Source: an uncultured Aquimarina sp. (lineage in GTDB: Bacteria; Bacteroidota; Bacteroidia; Flavobacteriales; Flavobacteriaceae). Taken from it: a stretch of DNA of 64,000 nucleotides. The stretch is from NCBI GenBank assembly GCA_947500545.1, contig CANMSO010000011.1:1-64000 (forward strand), read 5' to 3'. A model generated the notes under the pieces. That model was not told the DNA's origin. It searched no databases and saw only the letters and a program-made list of their open reading frames with translations. Shown one piece after another: positions 44,157 to 52,624 of this stretch. The translations under genes and the position numbers were made by a program. Each line of letters starts with the position of its first letter. Position 1 is the first letter of the stretch.

Positions 44157-45177
44157 TGGGAACAGATATTAATGGAACAGATACACTAAATTCATCCTTT
44201 GTATGTAAAATAATCACTTTCTTATTTGTAAGGTAATCATATCGTTTTTTAATATTATCTAATCCCGTACCTATTGTTTCAGTGGAACGTTTTGGATTAT
44301 TATTATTTTTTACCGTAAAATATTCTTCATTGGTTTCAAAGTAAATATATAACGGAGATTTCTCATCGATCCTATTATGTTTCACGGCATTTTCAACTAG
44401 TTGCTGTAACACTAAAGGGGGAACGCTTCTACTTTGAAATAATTCTGAATCTACAGTATCATGTACTTTCAAGGCAGTTTTATATCGTTGTTCGATCAAC
44501 AAAAGATATTGTCGCGCCATTTCATACTCTCGAGAAATGGGTATAATTGCCTGCTCATTATTCTGAAGAATGTATCGATATACTGCTGCTATACTTTTCA
44601 GAAACTTTTGCGCAAGCATACTATCTTCTTCTATTAAATAATATAGTGTGTTAAAATTATTAAACATGAAATGTGGGTCTAGTTGATTTTTTAGAATCGA
44701 TAGATTTGCTTTTACTATTTCCTTTTTAAACTGTTCATTTTGTATATGAGAAATGTAATGTTGATTTTTCCAATTGAAGGCAAGTAATATTAGGCTTAGA
44801 ATCATAGAAATCGCCAACCCCGTCAAAGCAGCTAACACCATGTGTTGTTTCATGGGAACTTCACTGCCTAGAACAAAATGATCCAACCATTTAAAACAAT
44901 AAAACAATCCTGTATAAGTAGCTGTGCCCATAATAATACTTCCCAAAAACATCCCGGCATTGCTAAAACTTTGCTGAGCTATTTTTTTTTGAAAACGTCG
45001 AATTGTCTCAAAACTTACGTAAATAATAAACAACCATAGTAATGCAAAAACCGGATAAAATCCCGGGGGTTCTTTAAATTTTGAAGCTATGGCGATAATA
45101 CTAAACATAACAATCCCCACGACAAAAACTGTTGCAAATCGCCATACCAAGGGTAGTTTAGGTGTTTGGATATCCAT
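44146..45177 (-). CDS. LytS-type sensor histidine kinase
   Basis: This inner-membrane histidine kinase partners the overlapping LytTR regulator. From ATG 45177 it has 343 residues; a TTG start at 45234 would add 19. Four membrane helices occupy the first 150 residues. They are followed by the His_kinase domain with the phospho-acceptor segment (LKNQLDPHFMFNNFNTLYYLI, with His in PHF) and the HATPase domain (LVENAVKHN N-box, GTGLDNIKKRYDYL G-box). The membrane part has no recognisable ligand-binding domain, so the signal is unknown. It is divergent from the erythromycin-esterase-like gene. Confidence 0.93.
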   Translation of the reverse strand: MDIQTPKLPLVWRFATVFVVGIVMFSIIAIASKFKEPPGFYPVFALLWLFIIYVSFETIRRFQKKIAQQSFSNAGMFLGSIIMGTATYTGLFYCFKWLDHFVLGSEVPMKQHMVLAALTGLAISMILSLILLAFNWKNQHYISHIQNEQFKKEIVKANLSILKNQLDPHFMFNNFNTLYYLIEEDSMLAQKFLKSIAAVYRYILQNNEQAIIPISREYEMARQYLLLIEQRYKTALKVHDTVDSELFQSRSVPPLVLQQLVENAVKHNRIDEKSPLYIYFETNEEYFTVKNNNNPKRSTETIGTGLDNIKKRYDYLTNKKVIILHTKDEFSVSVPLISVPNEN

Positions 45178-45410
45178 ATTTAAAGCTTTTATAGCGATAA
45201 AAATAGGCAATTGACGATAAAACACGGTTCGCAATACTATGTAAACTCAACTATTTCGTTGCTCTATTACGATATCCATACTATAAATATTAAAACTCAT
45301 CTTCAAATAATATAAGCTCAAACATAGAATATCAGGATTCACGGTATTAACAAAAAAAACGCCATACAAAGGGTTTATTTTTGAGTAATCAATCTAAAAA
45401 AGGATATCAT

Positions 45411-46610
45411 ATGAAAACTTTTATTGTTCAACTACTAAGCACGCTGCTTTTATCTTCATCATTAATAAAGGCACAGGATAAAACCGATTTAGCAAACTAT
45501 AGTTTTGAAATAGATAACCTTTCTGATCAAAAGTTTGCTGTCTTAGCAAAAGAGCGATTAAAGAACAGTCAATTTGTATTTATAGGTGAGCAACATGGGG
45601 TAAAAGAAGTAGGAGTTTTTACTAATGCTATTTATAACATTGCCCAGCCTTTTGGGTACAAAACACTTTGTATAGAAACAGATGCGGTTGCCGCTGAAAA
45701 AATAGCAGTTATGGCAGCTTCTAAAGACCCCATTAGTCAAGCAAAAAAAATACATCAGCAATTTCCTTTTGCAATACCTTTTTATAATAATGAAGATGAC
45801 TATGATTTGTTTACGAATGTAGTCAAAAAGGAAGGGACTATATGGGGCATTGATCAAACGTTTATGGTTCAGTTTCGGCTTAATTTTGATCATATCATAG
45901 GCACTACAAAGAACAATACTTTAAAAAGCAAACTTAAAGAATTAAAAAAAGAAGCAGATATCGCTTATGATAAAGCAATAGCTAATAAAGATTTTAACGC
46001 TCCTTATATTTTCAAATATGATAAAGCCACTCATAATGCCCTACTTGCACTTACGAATAACAAAAAAGAATTAGAAATCTTAAACCAACTATGGAAAACC
46101 AAAGAGATCTATTCTTATAATAATATCACCAAAGAATATTATAAGAACAATAACATTCGAGGACAATTAATGAAACATAATTTTCTGCAGTATTATAAAC
46201 AAGCAAAAACACAAATAAACACCCCAAAAGTGATTTTCAAACTAGGTGCCTCGCACGCTGCAAAAGGCCTAACTCGAACAAATATTTATGACATTTCTAA
46301 TATGGCTCACGAATTGGCTATTACTAACGATATGCATTCGTTACACTTTGTGGTCATGGGTATAACAGGAAAAACCGCCACGGGTAATCCTTTTACCCCA
46401 GATCCTGTAGTTGAGTTTGATAACACAAAACAATTCCCTAAAGAAATCCAGGATATTATTCCTACAATAAGTAAAAAATACTACATTTTGGATCTGACAC
46501 CATTAAGAAATTATGCATACTCTAATTATTCTGATGCGTTTAAGAAGACCATTTTTAGATATGACTTTCTCGTTTTAGTCAATAATGCTGAAGCGTTTAA
46601 GGGTTTCTAA
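45411..46610 (+). CDS. Erythromycin-esterase-like secreted protein
   Basis: ATG 45411 is preferred because it starts a clean signal peptide (MKTFIVQLLSTLLLSSSLIKAQ); the longer TTG start at 45381 adds only polar residues. The 400 residues resemble the erythromycin esterase (EreA/EreB) superfamily: FVFIGEQHGVKEVGVFTNAIYNIAQPFGYKTLCIE with the GExxHGxKE motif near residue 45, and a distal HAAKGLTRTN. Ere enzymes hydrolyse macrolide lactones, but most relatives have other, unknown roles, and this one should not be read as a resistance gene. It is secreted or periplasmic, and divergent from the LytS-type kinase. Confidence 0.7.
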   Translation: MKTFIVQLLSTLLLSSSLIKAQDKTDLANYSFEIDNLSDQKFAVLAKERLKNSQFVFIGEQHGVKEVGVFTNAIYNIAQPFGYKTLCIETDAVAAEKIAVMAASKDPISQAKKIHQQFPFAIPFYNNEDDYDLFTNVVKKEGTIWGIDQTFMVQFRLNFDHIIGTTKNNTLKSKLKELKKEADIAYDKAIANKDFNAPYIFKYDKATHNALLALTNNKKELEILNQLWKTKEIYSYNNITKEYYKNNNIRGQLMKHNFLQYYKQAKTQINTPKVIFKLGASHAAKGLTRTNIYDISNMAHELAITNDMHSLHFVVMGITGKTATGNPFTPDPVVEFDNTKQFPKEIQDIIPTISKKYYILDLTPLRNYAYSNYSDAFKKTIFRYDFLVLVNNAEAFKGF

Positions 46611-46945
46611 AAAACTATCCATAATATTATCATAAACCCAGATAGTGCAAAGTTGTATATTAAACGGTAGCAAATTATTACTTTACTGGGTTCTTTTGTA
46701 TACATAACATTCACTCTTCCTAAAAATCCCCTATGAAAAAGGGATATTATCCCCTTGGTACCGTATGATTATTTGCATTAGGTTTGCTCTCTATATTTAT
46801 TAGTCAAGATTTATGTACTTATTTAAATGATAGAAAAACCGTAGCAAATCGTCATATTCGCTATTATTTACTAAAAACCGTCTTTAGAGGCGGTTTTTTT
46901 ATTTCAAATAGTTACTTCGGCCATGACCAAACAAAGACAATAAAG
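46611..46945 (+). ncRNA. 335-bp gap: candidate orphan small RNA (about 46793-46903)
   Basis: No protein gene is seen. On the + strand TTG (46755-46757), 21 bp and TAGGTTTG (46779-46786) match the Bacteroidota promoter. About 110 nt downstream an intrinsic terminator (46874-46897; AAAACCGTC/GGCGGTTTT, loop TTTAGA, then T-rich) ends the unit. The longest ORF inside is trivial. This unit would be an independent RNA between convergent genes. Confidence 0.4.
46874..46897 (+). terminator. Intrinsic terminator of the orphan transcription unit
   Basis: AAAACCG-TC pairs with GG-CGGTTTT (9 bp, one G-U pair), loop TTTAGA, followed by TTTATTTC. It is 264 bp beyond the erythromycin-esterase-like stop codon. 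Confidence 0.75.
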
Positions 46946-47428
46946 TTATAACCTCATCTGCCAAAATTCCTGATTCATTGTTTGCCCAAACAAGGTTACA
47001 TCTTTATGTACCGTTATAATCTCAAAACCAAGTTTATCATACAATTTTCTTGCACTTTTAAGCCGATCATAGGTTTCTAATTCTATCACTTCAAACTTAT
47101 GATTCTTGCAGTGTTGGATAGCGGTATCAAATAATTTTTGAGCTATGCCATGCCCTCTATATTGATCAGAAACTAATACAAAATTGATGAATCCCTTTTC
47201 TTCAGACTTCTTTGAAATTGCTAACGAACCTACTCTTTCTTCATCTATTATTGCAATCCAGATGGTATCAAATTTTGACTTTTCTTTTCTAAAAAAATGA
47301 ACAAACTTATTGGCAATGTGTATTTCAAAATAAGGATCAAAATTAAACTCTGTAGTATAAATTTCTCCGTGTCTGGATATAATCCATCCGATATCACCAG
47401 GAGCATGCGTTCGAATAGTAAGTTTCAT
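46946..47428 (-). CDS. GNAT-family N-acetyltransferase
   Basis: The 160-residue GNAT acetyltransferase would transfer acetyl from acetyl-CoA to an unknown amine. The fold is shown by the EERVGSLAISKKSEEKGFINFVLVSDQYRGHGIAQKLFDTAIQHCKNH run (about 65-112), which contains the acetyl-CoA pyrophosphate-binding Q/RxxGxG/A loop (QYRGHGIA), and by the final LYDKLGFEI motif (about 133-141). It is a single gene, convergent with the orphan RNA unit. There is no signal peptide and no partner gene. Confidence 0.85.
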   Translation of the reverse strand: MKLTIRTHAPGDIGWIISRHGEIYTTEFNFDPYFEIHIANKFVHFFRKEKSKFDTIWIAIIDEERVGSLAISKKSEEKGFINFVLVSDQYRGHGIAQKLFDTAIQHCKNHKFEVIELETYDRLKSARKLYDKLGFEIITVHKDVTLFGQTMNQEFWQMRL

Positions 47429-47534
47429 TGTATTTAAAATTTTTATAAATCTATTGGATATAAAAATGATGGTAATTCAATTTAAAAAAAGGTTAACAAA
47501 CATTTTTTATTTTTCGGTTAACTATATCAACTAA

Positions 47535-47568
47535 AAAAACCTCACAAATCAAGATCTGTGAGGTTTTT
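47535..47568. terminator. Bidirectional intrinsic terminator of the DUF885 gene
   Basis: AAAAACCTCACA (47535-47546) pairs perfectly with TGTGAGGTTTTT (47557-47568). T-rich runs occur on both sides. It lies 20 bp after the DUF885 stop (minus strand). Confidence 0.85.
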
Positions 47569-47587
47569 ATTATGTACTTGAATAAAA

Positions 47588-49378
47588 CTATTTACTTGCA
47601 GCAATCCAGGTATTAATTTTATCTTCTAGCAATGCCAATGGCACACATCCCGTTTCTAACACTTGGTTGTGAAACTGGCGAATATCAAATTTATCGCCTA
47701 ATTCAGCACTAGCTTTAGCGCGAAGTTCTCTTATTTTTAACTGACCAATTTTATAGGATAAAGCCTGTCCCGGATTTGCCATATAACGTTCAATCTCTGA
47801 AGTAATTCCCGCTTCTGATTCCGCTTCGTTATCCAAAGAGTACTGTATTGCTTGTTCTCTTGTCCATCCTTTGGCATGCAATCCTGTATCAACCACTAAT
47901 CGTATTGCGCGATGCATTTCTGCACCCAACATTCCAAAATACTGATATGGATCTGTATATAATCCAAGTTCTTTACCCAAAGACTCGCTGTACAATGCCC
48001 ATCCTTCTCCGTAACCGCTATACCATAATGTCTTTCTAAATTTTGGTAACTCTTCACTCTCTTGTGTTAATGAAATTTGATAATGATGTCCCGGAATAGC
48101 CTCATGTAAAAACAAAGATTCATCACTATAGGTATTATATTTTGTAACCTCTGGAATTGGTGTATAGAAAATACCTGGTCGTGTTCCGTCTAATGACCCT
48201 GGATTGTACTCTGCACTTGCAGATTTCTCACGAAATGCTTCTGTACGACGAACCTCAAACGGGGTTTTTGGTTTCACATCAAATAATTTCTCTATCTGGG
48301 GTTTCATACGATCATGAATCGCATTAAAATTATCTATTACCTGCTTAGGTTCAGTAAATGGCATTAACTCTTTTTTATTACGCACATAATCAAAGAAGGA
48401 TTTTAGGTCTCCCTTATATCCTACCTCTTCTTTTATCTTTTCCATTTCGGCTGAGATTCTAGCAACTTCAGACAATCCTAACTTATGAATCTCATCTGCA
48501 GTCATATTGGTCGTAGTATACAATTTGATCTGATAATTGTAAAAATCTGATCCATTAGGAATATCTGCAATACCAGAACTAGTTCTACCTGCTTCCATAT
48601 ATTCTGTACTCATAAACCGATGTAGGCTTTTGTATGCCGGAATAATTTTTTCAGAAACCATTGTACCATATGCTGTTGTCAGCTGCTTCTTATCTTCTTC
48701 AGAAAAATCTTCAGGAAAATTCTTCACTGGTGTATAAAAAAGATGTTTATCCAGATCTTCTTCTGTTAGTGACTTTAATTGAGGTAATACTTTAGTAATT
48801 AATGATTTTGGAAGTACATACCCTGCAACCATTCCTTCTTTCATTTTTTCTTCGGCAGATGACATCCACCCCATATATCCTTCTAATCTTTTTAGCCAGT
48901 TGTTATAATCTTCAACTGTTTTAAACGGCTGCGCACTAGCACCACTTGCCAATTGACCCGCAACCAAATTAATAGACCACATTTGATCAATAGGGAAGTA
49001 TTCTTGTTTAAACTTGAAGCCTTCTAAATTCATATCACATTCCCAGTTTAGGATTGCTTTAGTCATTTTTTCACTTTCTGAAAGCGAGGCATCATCAAAT
49101 TGATTTAATTCTTCTTTGTATTTATTAAAATACGCTTTGTATTTATTTACTGTTTCGTCTGCCAATGGATTAGGGAACTGGTCATTAAAACGGTTATCTC
49201 CAGTAAAAGTAGCTTGCACCGGGTTGAGTTGCAGACCTTCTTCATAATAATTGTCTAACATCTCATTAAACTTGGCACTGATATCAACCTCTGTTGTTGA
49301 TTCTTTTGGGGTTGTCTCTTTTTTACAAGCTGTAAAAACAATGGCAAGACAAGTCATTGTGAGCATTTTTTTGATCAT
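47588..49378 (-). CDS. DUF885 family lipoprotein, probable metallopeptidase
   Basis: The 596-residue lipoprotein has a lipobox (MTCLAIVFTAC, Cys18) and belongs to DUF885, a family related to carboxypeptidase Taq/M32-type metallopeptidases. It carries LFLHEAIPGHHYQISL (about 418-433), with the HExxxH-like zinc motif (HEAIPGHH), and the second acidic helix EGWALYSESLGKELG (about 452-466). The family is widespread in Bacteroidota, and its substrates are mostly unknown. The gene is single, and the terminator behind it is clear. Confidence 0.88.
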   Translation of the reverse strand: MIKKMLTMTCLAIVFTACKKETTPKESTTEVDISAKFNEMLDNYYEEGLQLNPVQATFTGDNRFNDQFPNPLADETVNKYKAYFNKYKEELNQFDDASLSESEKMTKAILNWECDMNLEGFKFKQEYFPIDQMWSINLVAGQLASGASAQPFKTVEDYNNWLKRLEGYMGWMSSAEEKMKEGMVAGYVLPKSLITKVLPQLKSLTEEDLDKHLFYTPVKNFPEDFSEEDKKQLTTAYGTMVSEKIIPAYKSLHRFMSTEYMEAGRTSSGIADIPNGSDFYNYQIKLYTTTNMTADEIHKLGLSEVARISAEMEKIKEEVGYKGDLKSFFDYVRNKKELMPFTEPKQVIDNFNAIHDRMKPQIEKLFDVKPKTPFEVRRTEAFREKSASAEYNPGSLDGTRPGIFYTPIPEVTKYNTYSDESLFLHEAIPGHHYQISLTQESEELPKFRKTLWYSGYGEGWALYSESLGKELGLYTDPYQYFGMLGAEMHRAIRLVVDTGLHAKGWTREQAIQYSLDNEAESEAGITSEIERYMANPGQALSYKIGQLKIRELRAKASAELGDKFDIRQFHNQVLETGCVPLALLEDKINTWIAASK

Positions 49379-49422
49379 GATATTATGTTTTTGTTTGACT
49401 TGAGAAAGATAGATAAATTTGC

Positions 49423-50025
49423 TTACCTATTGATGTCGAATATTTCCTTTTGGTCATACATTTTTTTCAAATCACCTTTTGATATACCATAACTATATTC
49501 TGGATAGTTTTCTTTCTTATCAATTTTATATATCCTGCTCTTTTTTTTGATCTCATAATCATTAGGAGACACCATCACACTATCAGATGTTACCTGCATG
49601 ACTTTTAATGTTGAATAGGCTCCACTTTCTGTTTTATATTCATAAATATCTCCTATCGCAGGTGCAGCAAGATATTCTTGATCCATTTTTTTTCCTTCTC
49701 TGTCCGTATAGATAATCCAAACTACTAAAAATGAAAACAGAACAAGTCCTGCAAATTGCCAAATAGGTGGCTTAACATCCATTTTCAGGTTATTGTATTC
49801 ATTCTTAATATCTTCTGGCATCTCCTTTTTCTTCATGGCAAACTTACAATGCTCGCATTGAGTAGTACCGGTTTTACCAAAAGGAAATAAAGGGATCCAA
49901 AAAATATGGGCATGTCTACTAAACACACTAATTGTGGTAGACCCTTTTGTTGCGCAACTTGGGCAGGTTGCTGTTTGTGATTTTGTAGATCTTAAATGCG
50001 CTGATCTCCATCCGTAAATAACCAT
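49423..50025 (-). CDS. Zinc-ribbon membrane protein of unknown function
   Basis: The 200 residues begin with a treble-clef/zinc-ribbon segment (CPSCATKGSTTISVFSRHAHIFWIPLFPFGKTGTTQCEHC, about 21-60, two CxxC pairs), then a single membrane helix (IWQFAGLVLFSFLVVWIIYT, about 88-107), and a C-terminal extracytoplasmic domain of about 90 residues. The HAHIFWIPLFPFGKTG region is typical of small membrane zinc-ribbon proteins found in Flavobacteriia. The function is unknown. It is 44 bp upstream of the DUF885 gene in the same direction and may be co-transcribed. Confidence 0.7.
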   Translation of the reverse strand: MVIYGWRSAHLRSTKSQTATCPSCATKGSTTISVFSRHAHIFWIPLFPFGKTGTTQCEHCKFAMKKKEMPEDIKNEYNNLKMDVKPPIWQFAGLVLFSFLVVWIIYTDREGKKMDQEYLAAPAIGDIYEYKTESGAYSTLKVMQVTSDSVMVSPNDYEIKKKSRIYKIDKKENYPEYSYGISKGDLKKMYDQKEIFDINR

Positions 50026-50131
50026 AGTCGTTTGTTTAAATTAATGACATAGAGCATTGTATTTGCCATATAATGTCTTCAACAAATCTAAATGATTTCT
50101 ACGAATTGGATGTTAAAGAGGCTGGTTTACG

Positions 50132-50944
50132 CTAGTATCCCCTTGTATATTGTTCTTTTTCGGTAAGTATAATCGCTTTTTTCCCTTGGTCTGTTAAGAA
50201 TTTAGTTTTCAAGGTAATTCTATCTTTTAATCTCTGAAAAAACACGATAAAATGTAAATGTGGTCCAGTAGCCCAGCCCACATCACCACTATATCCAATA
50301 AATTGTCCTTTTTTTACTTGATCACCCACTTTAACTTCACCTCCATTTTTCTTGATATGAGTATATTCTGCAAAGGTTCCATCACTATGATATATCAGTA
50401 TAAAATTATTGAATTGGGCACAATCTGCATCAGTACAGCTTTTATCAAAACTCTCTTCTACCTGGACCACCACACCCTCTCTGGCAGCATATATTTTTGT
50501 TCCCACCGGCATTTTAAAATCTAAAGCGTTTTCGTTTTGATGCGAGGTAGCACCATTATATCCTTGAGAGAGCCAGAACGTAGTTCCCTTTTCAAAAGGA
50601 AGATAGTATTCAAAATCAGTATCATATTCCTTAAGGTAATTATTACCATGGTTATAAACAGACTCATATCCTAGTTTTACTCTTTTGCTTCTATCGATTA
50701 CATCTAGATCAGTTATTGTATGCTTTTTTGTTCTTGCGGGCACTACAAAAACCTTGTTATTACCATTGCTAGACTTAAGGTTTTCTAACCTAAAATCCAT
50801 TTGAGCCGAAACCGGACTATACTCATCATTATCAGCAAGAATTTTGAAACCATTCTCTGTCTCTTCATAATAGAGTTTGAAGTTATCTTGGGAAAATGTG
50901 ATAATTGAAAAAAGACAAAAGATAAGTAAGAAAACACTTTTCAT
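50132..50944 (-). CDS. M23 family (LytM-type) metallopeptidase
   Basis: The 270-residue exported protein has a signal peptide (MKSVFLLIFCLFSIITFSQ), an N-terminal domain of unknown function, and an M23 domain (about 125-245). The zinc-ligand motifs are recognisable: HQNENALDFKMPVGTKIYA (HxxxxALDF) and the C-terminal HLHF (GPHLHFIVFF). The first His-x-Asp pair and the H-x-H look complete, so it is probably an active endopeptidase acting on peptidoglycan cross-links. It lies 106 bp upstream of the zinc-ribbon gene, in the same orientation. Confidence 0.88.
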   Translation of the reverse strand: MKSVFLLIFCLFSIITFSQDNFKLYYEETENGFKILADNDEYSPVSAQMDFRLENLKSSNGNNKVFVVPARTKKHTITDLDVIDRSKRVKLGYESVYNHGNNYLKEYDTDFEYYLPFEKGTTFWLSQGYNGATSHQNENALDFKMPVGTKIYAAREGVVVQVEESFDKSCTDADCAQFNNFILIYHSDGTFAEYTHIKKNGGEVKVGDQVKKGQFIGYSGDVGWATGPHLHFIVFFQRLKDRITLKTKFLTDQGKKAIILTEKEQYTRGY

Positions 50945-51052
50945 AGGTTCATTTTTACCTAAAATACAACAAAAATTATACCTAATGTAATTTTATATAA
51001 AGACCGTAAATATTACATCACTCCTATACTTATGTTATAAAAACTATTATGA

Positions 51053-52145
51053 TTAATTGTTTATAACCTCAACAGAAAGTTCGTTCATTAATCGGATAAG
51101 TAAATCATCCTGACTTTCTCTATAAGAATTAGAGACTAGGAACACAAATAAATCTTCTTGCACCAAATAGACAAAATCTGCAAAAAAAATACCATTCCCT
51201 CCATTATGTGTTGCAGCTAAACCTTTATTTGTATCAAGAACCCCCCAGGCCTCTATATAGTGTACTTGTATTATCTTCTCTTAGATACTTATTATACATT
51301 TTTTGCTTACTTACTTCATCAATAAGATCGGATTTAATGAATTTGTAGTATTGCCCAATATCATTTGCCGACATTAGCAATCCACCATTTGCCTTTAAAT
51401 TCCAATAAGGTCCATCTATATCCCAAGGTTGTTCATTAGGTTTTCCAAGATTAGCCATAGGAACACCCAAAAGCCCTAAATCATCATATCCATTTGCGAT
51501 TACTACCTTACTATAATCAGGCATCAAATACCCTGCGGTTTTCATTTCGGAAGAAAGGAAAATCTGTTCGTTTAGGAATTCCTCATAAGACTTATTACTC
51601 ACAGCTTCGATAATAATCCCCAAAATACTGAAGCCAACATTTGAATATTCATATCGTACTCCTGGTGAAAATAATAATTGTGTATCAAAACTTTGAGTGA
51701 GATACATTTCTTTTGATATTTCGTCATAATCATCACCAATTGCATCAACAAATCCTGAGCTGTGTGTAAGTAATTGCTCGATAGTGATATCTTTTTTATC
51801 ATCTGGAACCTCCGGAAAAAATTTACCTAAAGTATCTTCAAAATCTAATAAGCCAAGTTCTTGGCATTTAATAATTCCCAAAGCTGTAAAAGGCTTGGTT
51901 ACAGAACCTATATCAAAAACTATACTATTATCATTTTCGATTTGATTCTCTCGATCAGCATATCCAAAGCCTTTACTATATAATACACTTTCTAAAGTTC
52001 CTATATGTATTACTCCGCTAAAATCAGTTTCTTCTTCCATTATTTTGTCAATCTTGGAAGTAAGAGTAGCTTCTGAGGTATCATCATCTTTACATCCCAT
52101 TGTGAGAAAAACGATAGAAATTAAAGTCAAATTAAATCTAGTCAT
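51053..52145 (-). pseudogene. Serine hydrolase (beta-lactamase/PBP fold lipoprotein), frameshifted at a G6 run
   Basis: The first 303 residues (ATG 52145; GTG one codon upstream is possible) are a lipoprotein (lipobox LTMGC) with S-V-T-K (FDIGSVTKPFTALG) and Y-S-N (YEYSNVGFSILG), the first two motifs of class C-type serine hydrolases. The frame then ends early at 51234. Removing one base of the G6 run (C6 on the + strand, 51241-51246) restores the frame. It then continues with VLDTNKGLAATHNGGNGIFFADF, which supplies the missing third (HxG) motif, and stops at 51053. Without this part the enzyme should be inactive. It could be a true mutation, slippage-dependent phase variation or a sequencing error. 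Confidence 0.85.
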
Positions 52146-52253
52146 CACTTTTTTTTTAAATTAAGGTAGCTCAAAACTATCCTATATAGATTTAGATTCG
52201 CTTCTTAAAAGGTTTGAAAAAAGTAGGAAAAAGGTTGGATTTTTAGAATTCTC

Positions 52254-52598
52254 CTACACATCAGAATGAGTTAATAGTTTACTCAGTAATTCTCTTTTAT
52301 TTTTTACACCAAACAACTTATATATTTTATTGGCATGTGATTTAACTGTAGAAACTTCTATGAACAATGCTTCGGCAATCTCTTTAAGGGATTTATACTT
52401 TAATATTTCATCAAATACTTGTCTTTCGCGAACAGATAATTGACCAATTTTATGAGTATATGGATTCTCAGAATTTACATTTGAATCCTTCTTTTTGTTT
52501 TTCAGTAAATAGAACAATCCAACCATAAATATTACCACAAGCAGGAATATTATGCCCCCATTTATTTCTTCTTCTACCTCTATTTGTTGATAAAACAT
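52254..52598 (-). CDS. Membrane-anchored LuxR-type HTH protein
   Basis: The 114 residues have a short N-terminal part, one membrane helix (GGIIFLLVVIFMVGLFYLL, about 14-32), a basic linker (KNKKKD) and a C-terminal GerE/LuxR-type HTH (QLSVRERQVFDEILKYKSLKEIAEALFIEVSTVKSHANKIYKLFGVKNKRELLSKL, about 52-108) with the typical LxxRExxVxxxI...SxKEIAxxLxxSxxTVKxHxxxIxxKLxVxNR pattern. There is no receiver domain. Such a protein may act as a tethered transcription factor. It lies 26 bp after the beta-barrel gene and 105 bp before the frameshifted hydrolase gene. Confidence 0.8.
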   Translation of the reverse strand: MFYQQIEVEEEINGGIIFLLVVIFMVGLFYLLKNKKKDSNVNSENPYTHKIGQLSVRERQVFDEILKYKSLKEIAEALFIEVSTVKSHANKIYKLFGVKNKRELLSKLLTHSDV

Positions 52599-52624
52599 AT
52601 TGTAATGTAATCAAAAAAATAAAA

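Noticed and set aside
45411..46610. Macrolide-resistance esterase
   Set aside because: Only the fold-level motifs resemble EreA/EreB. The protein is secreted and has no resistance context, so a resistance call is not supported.
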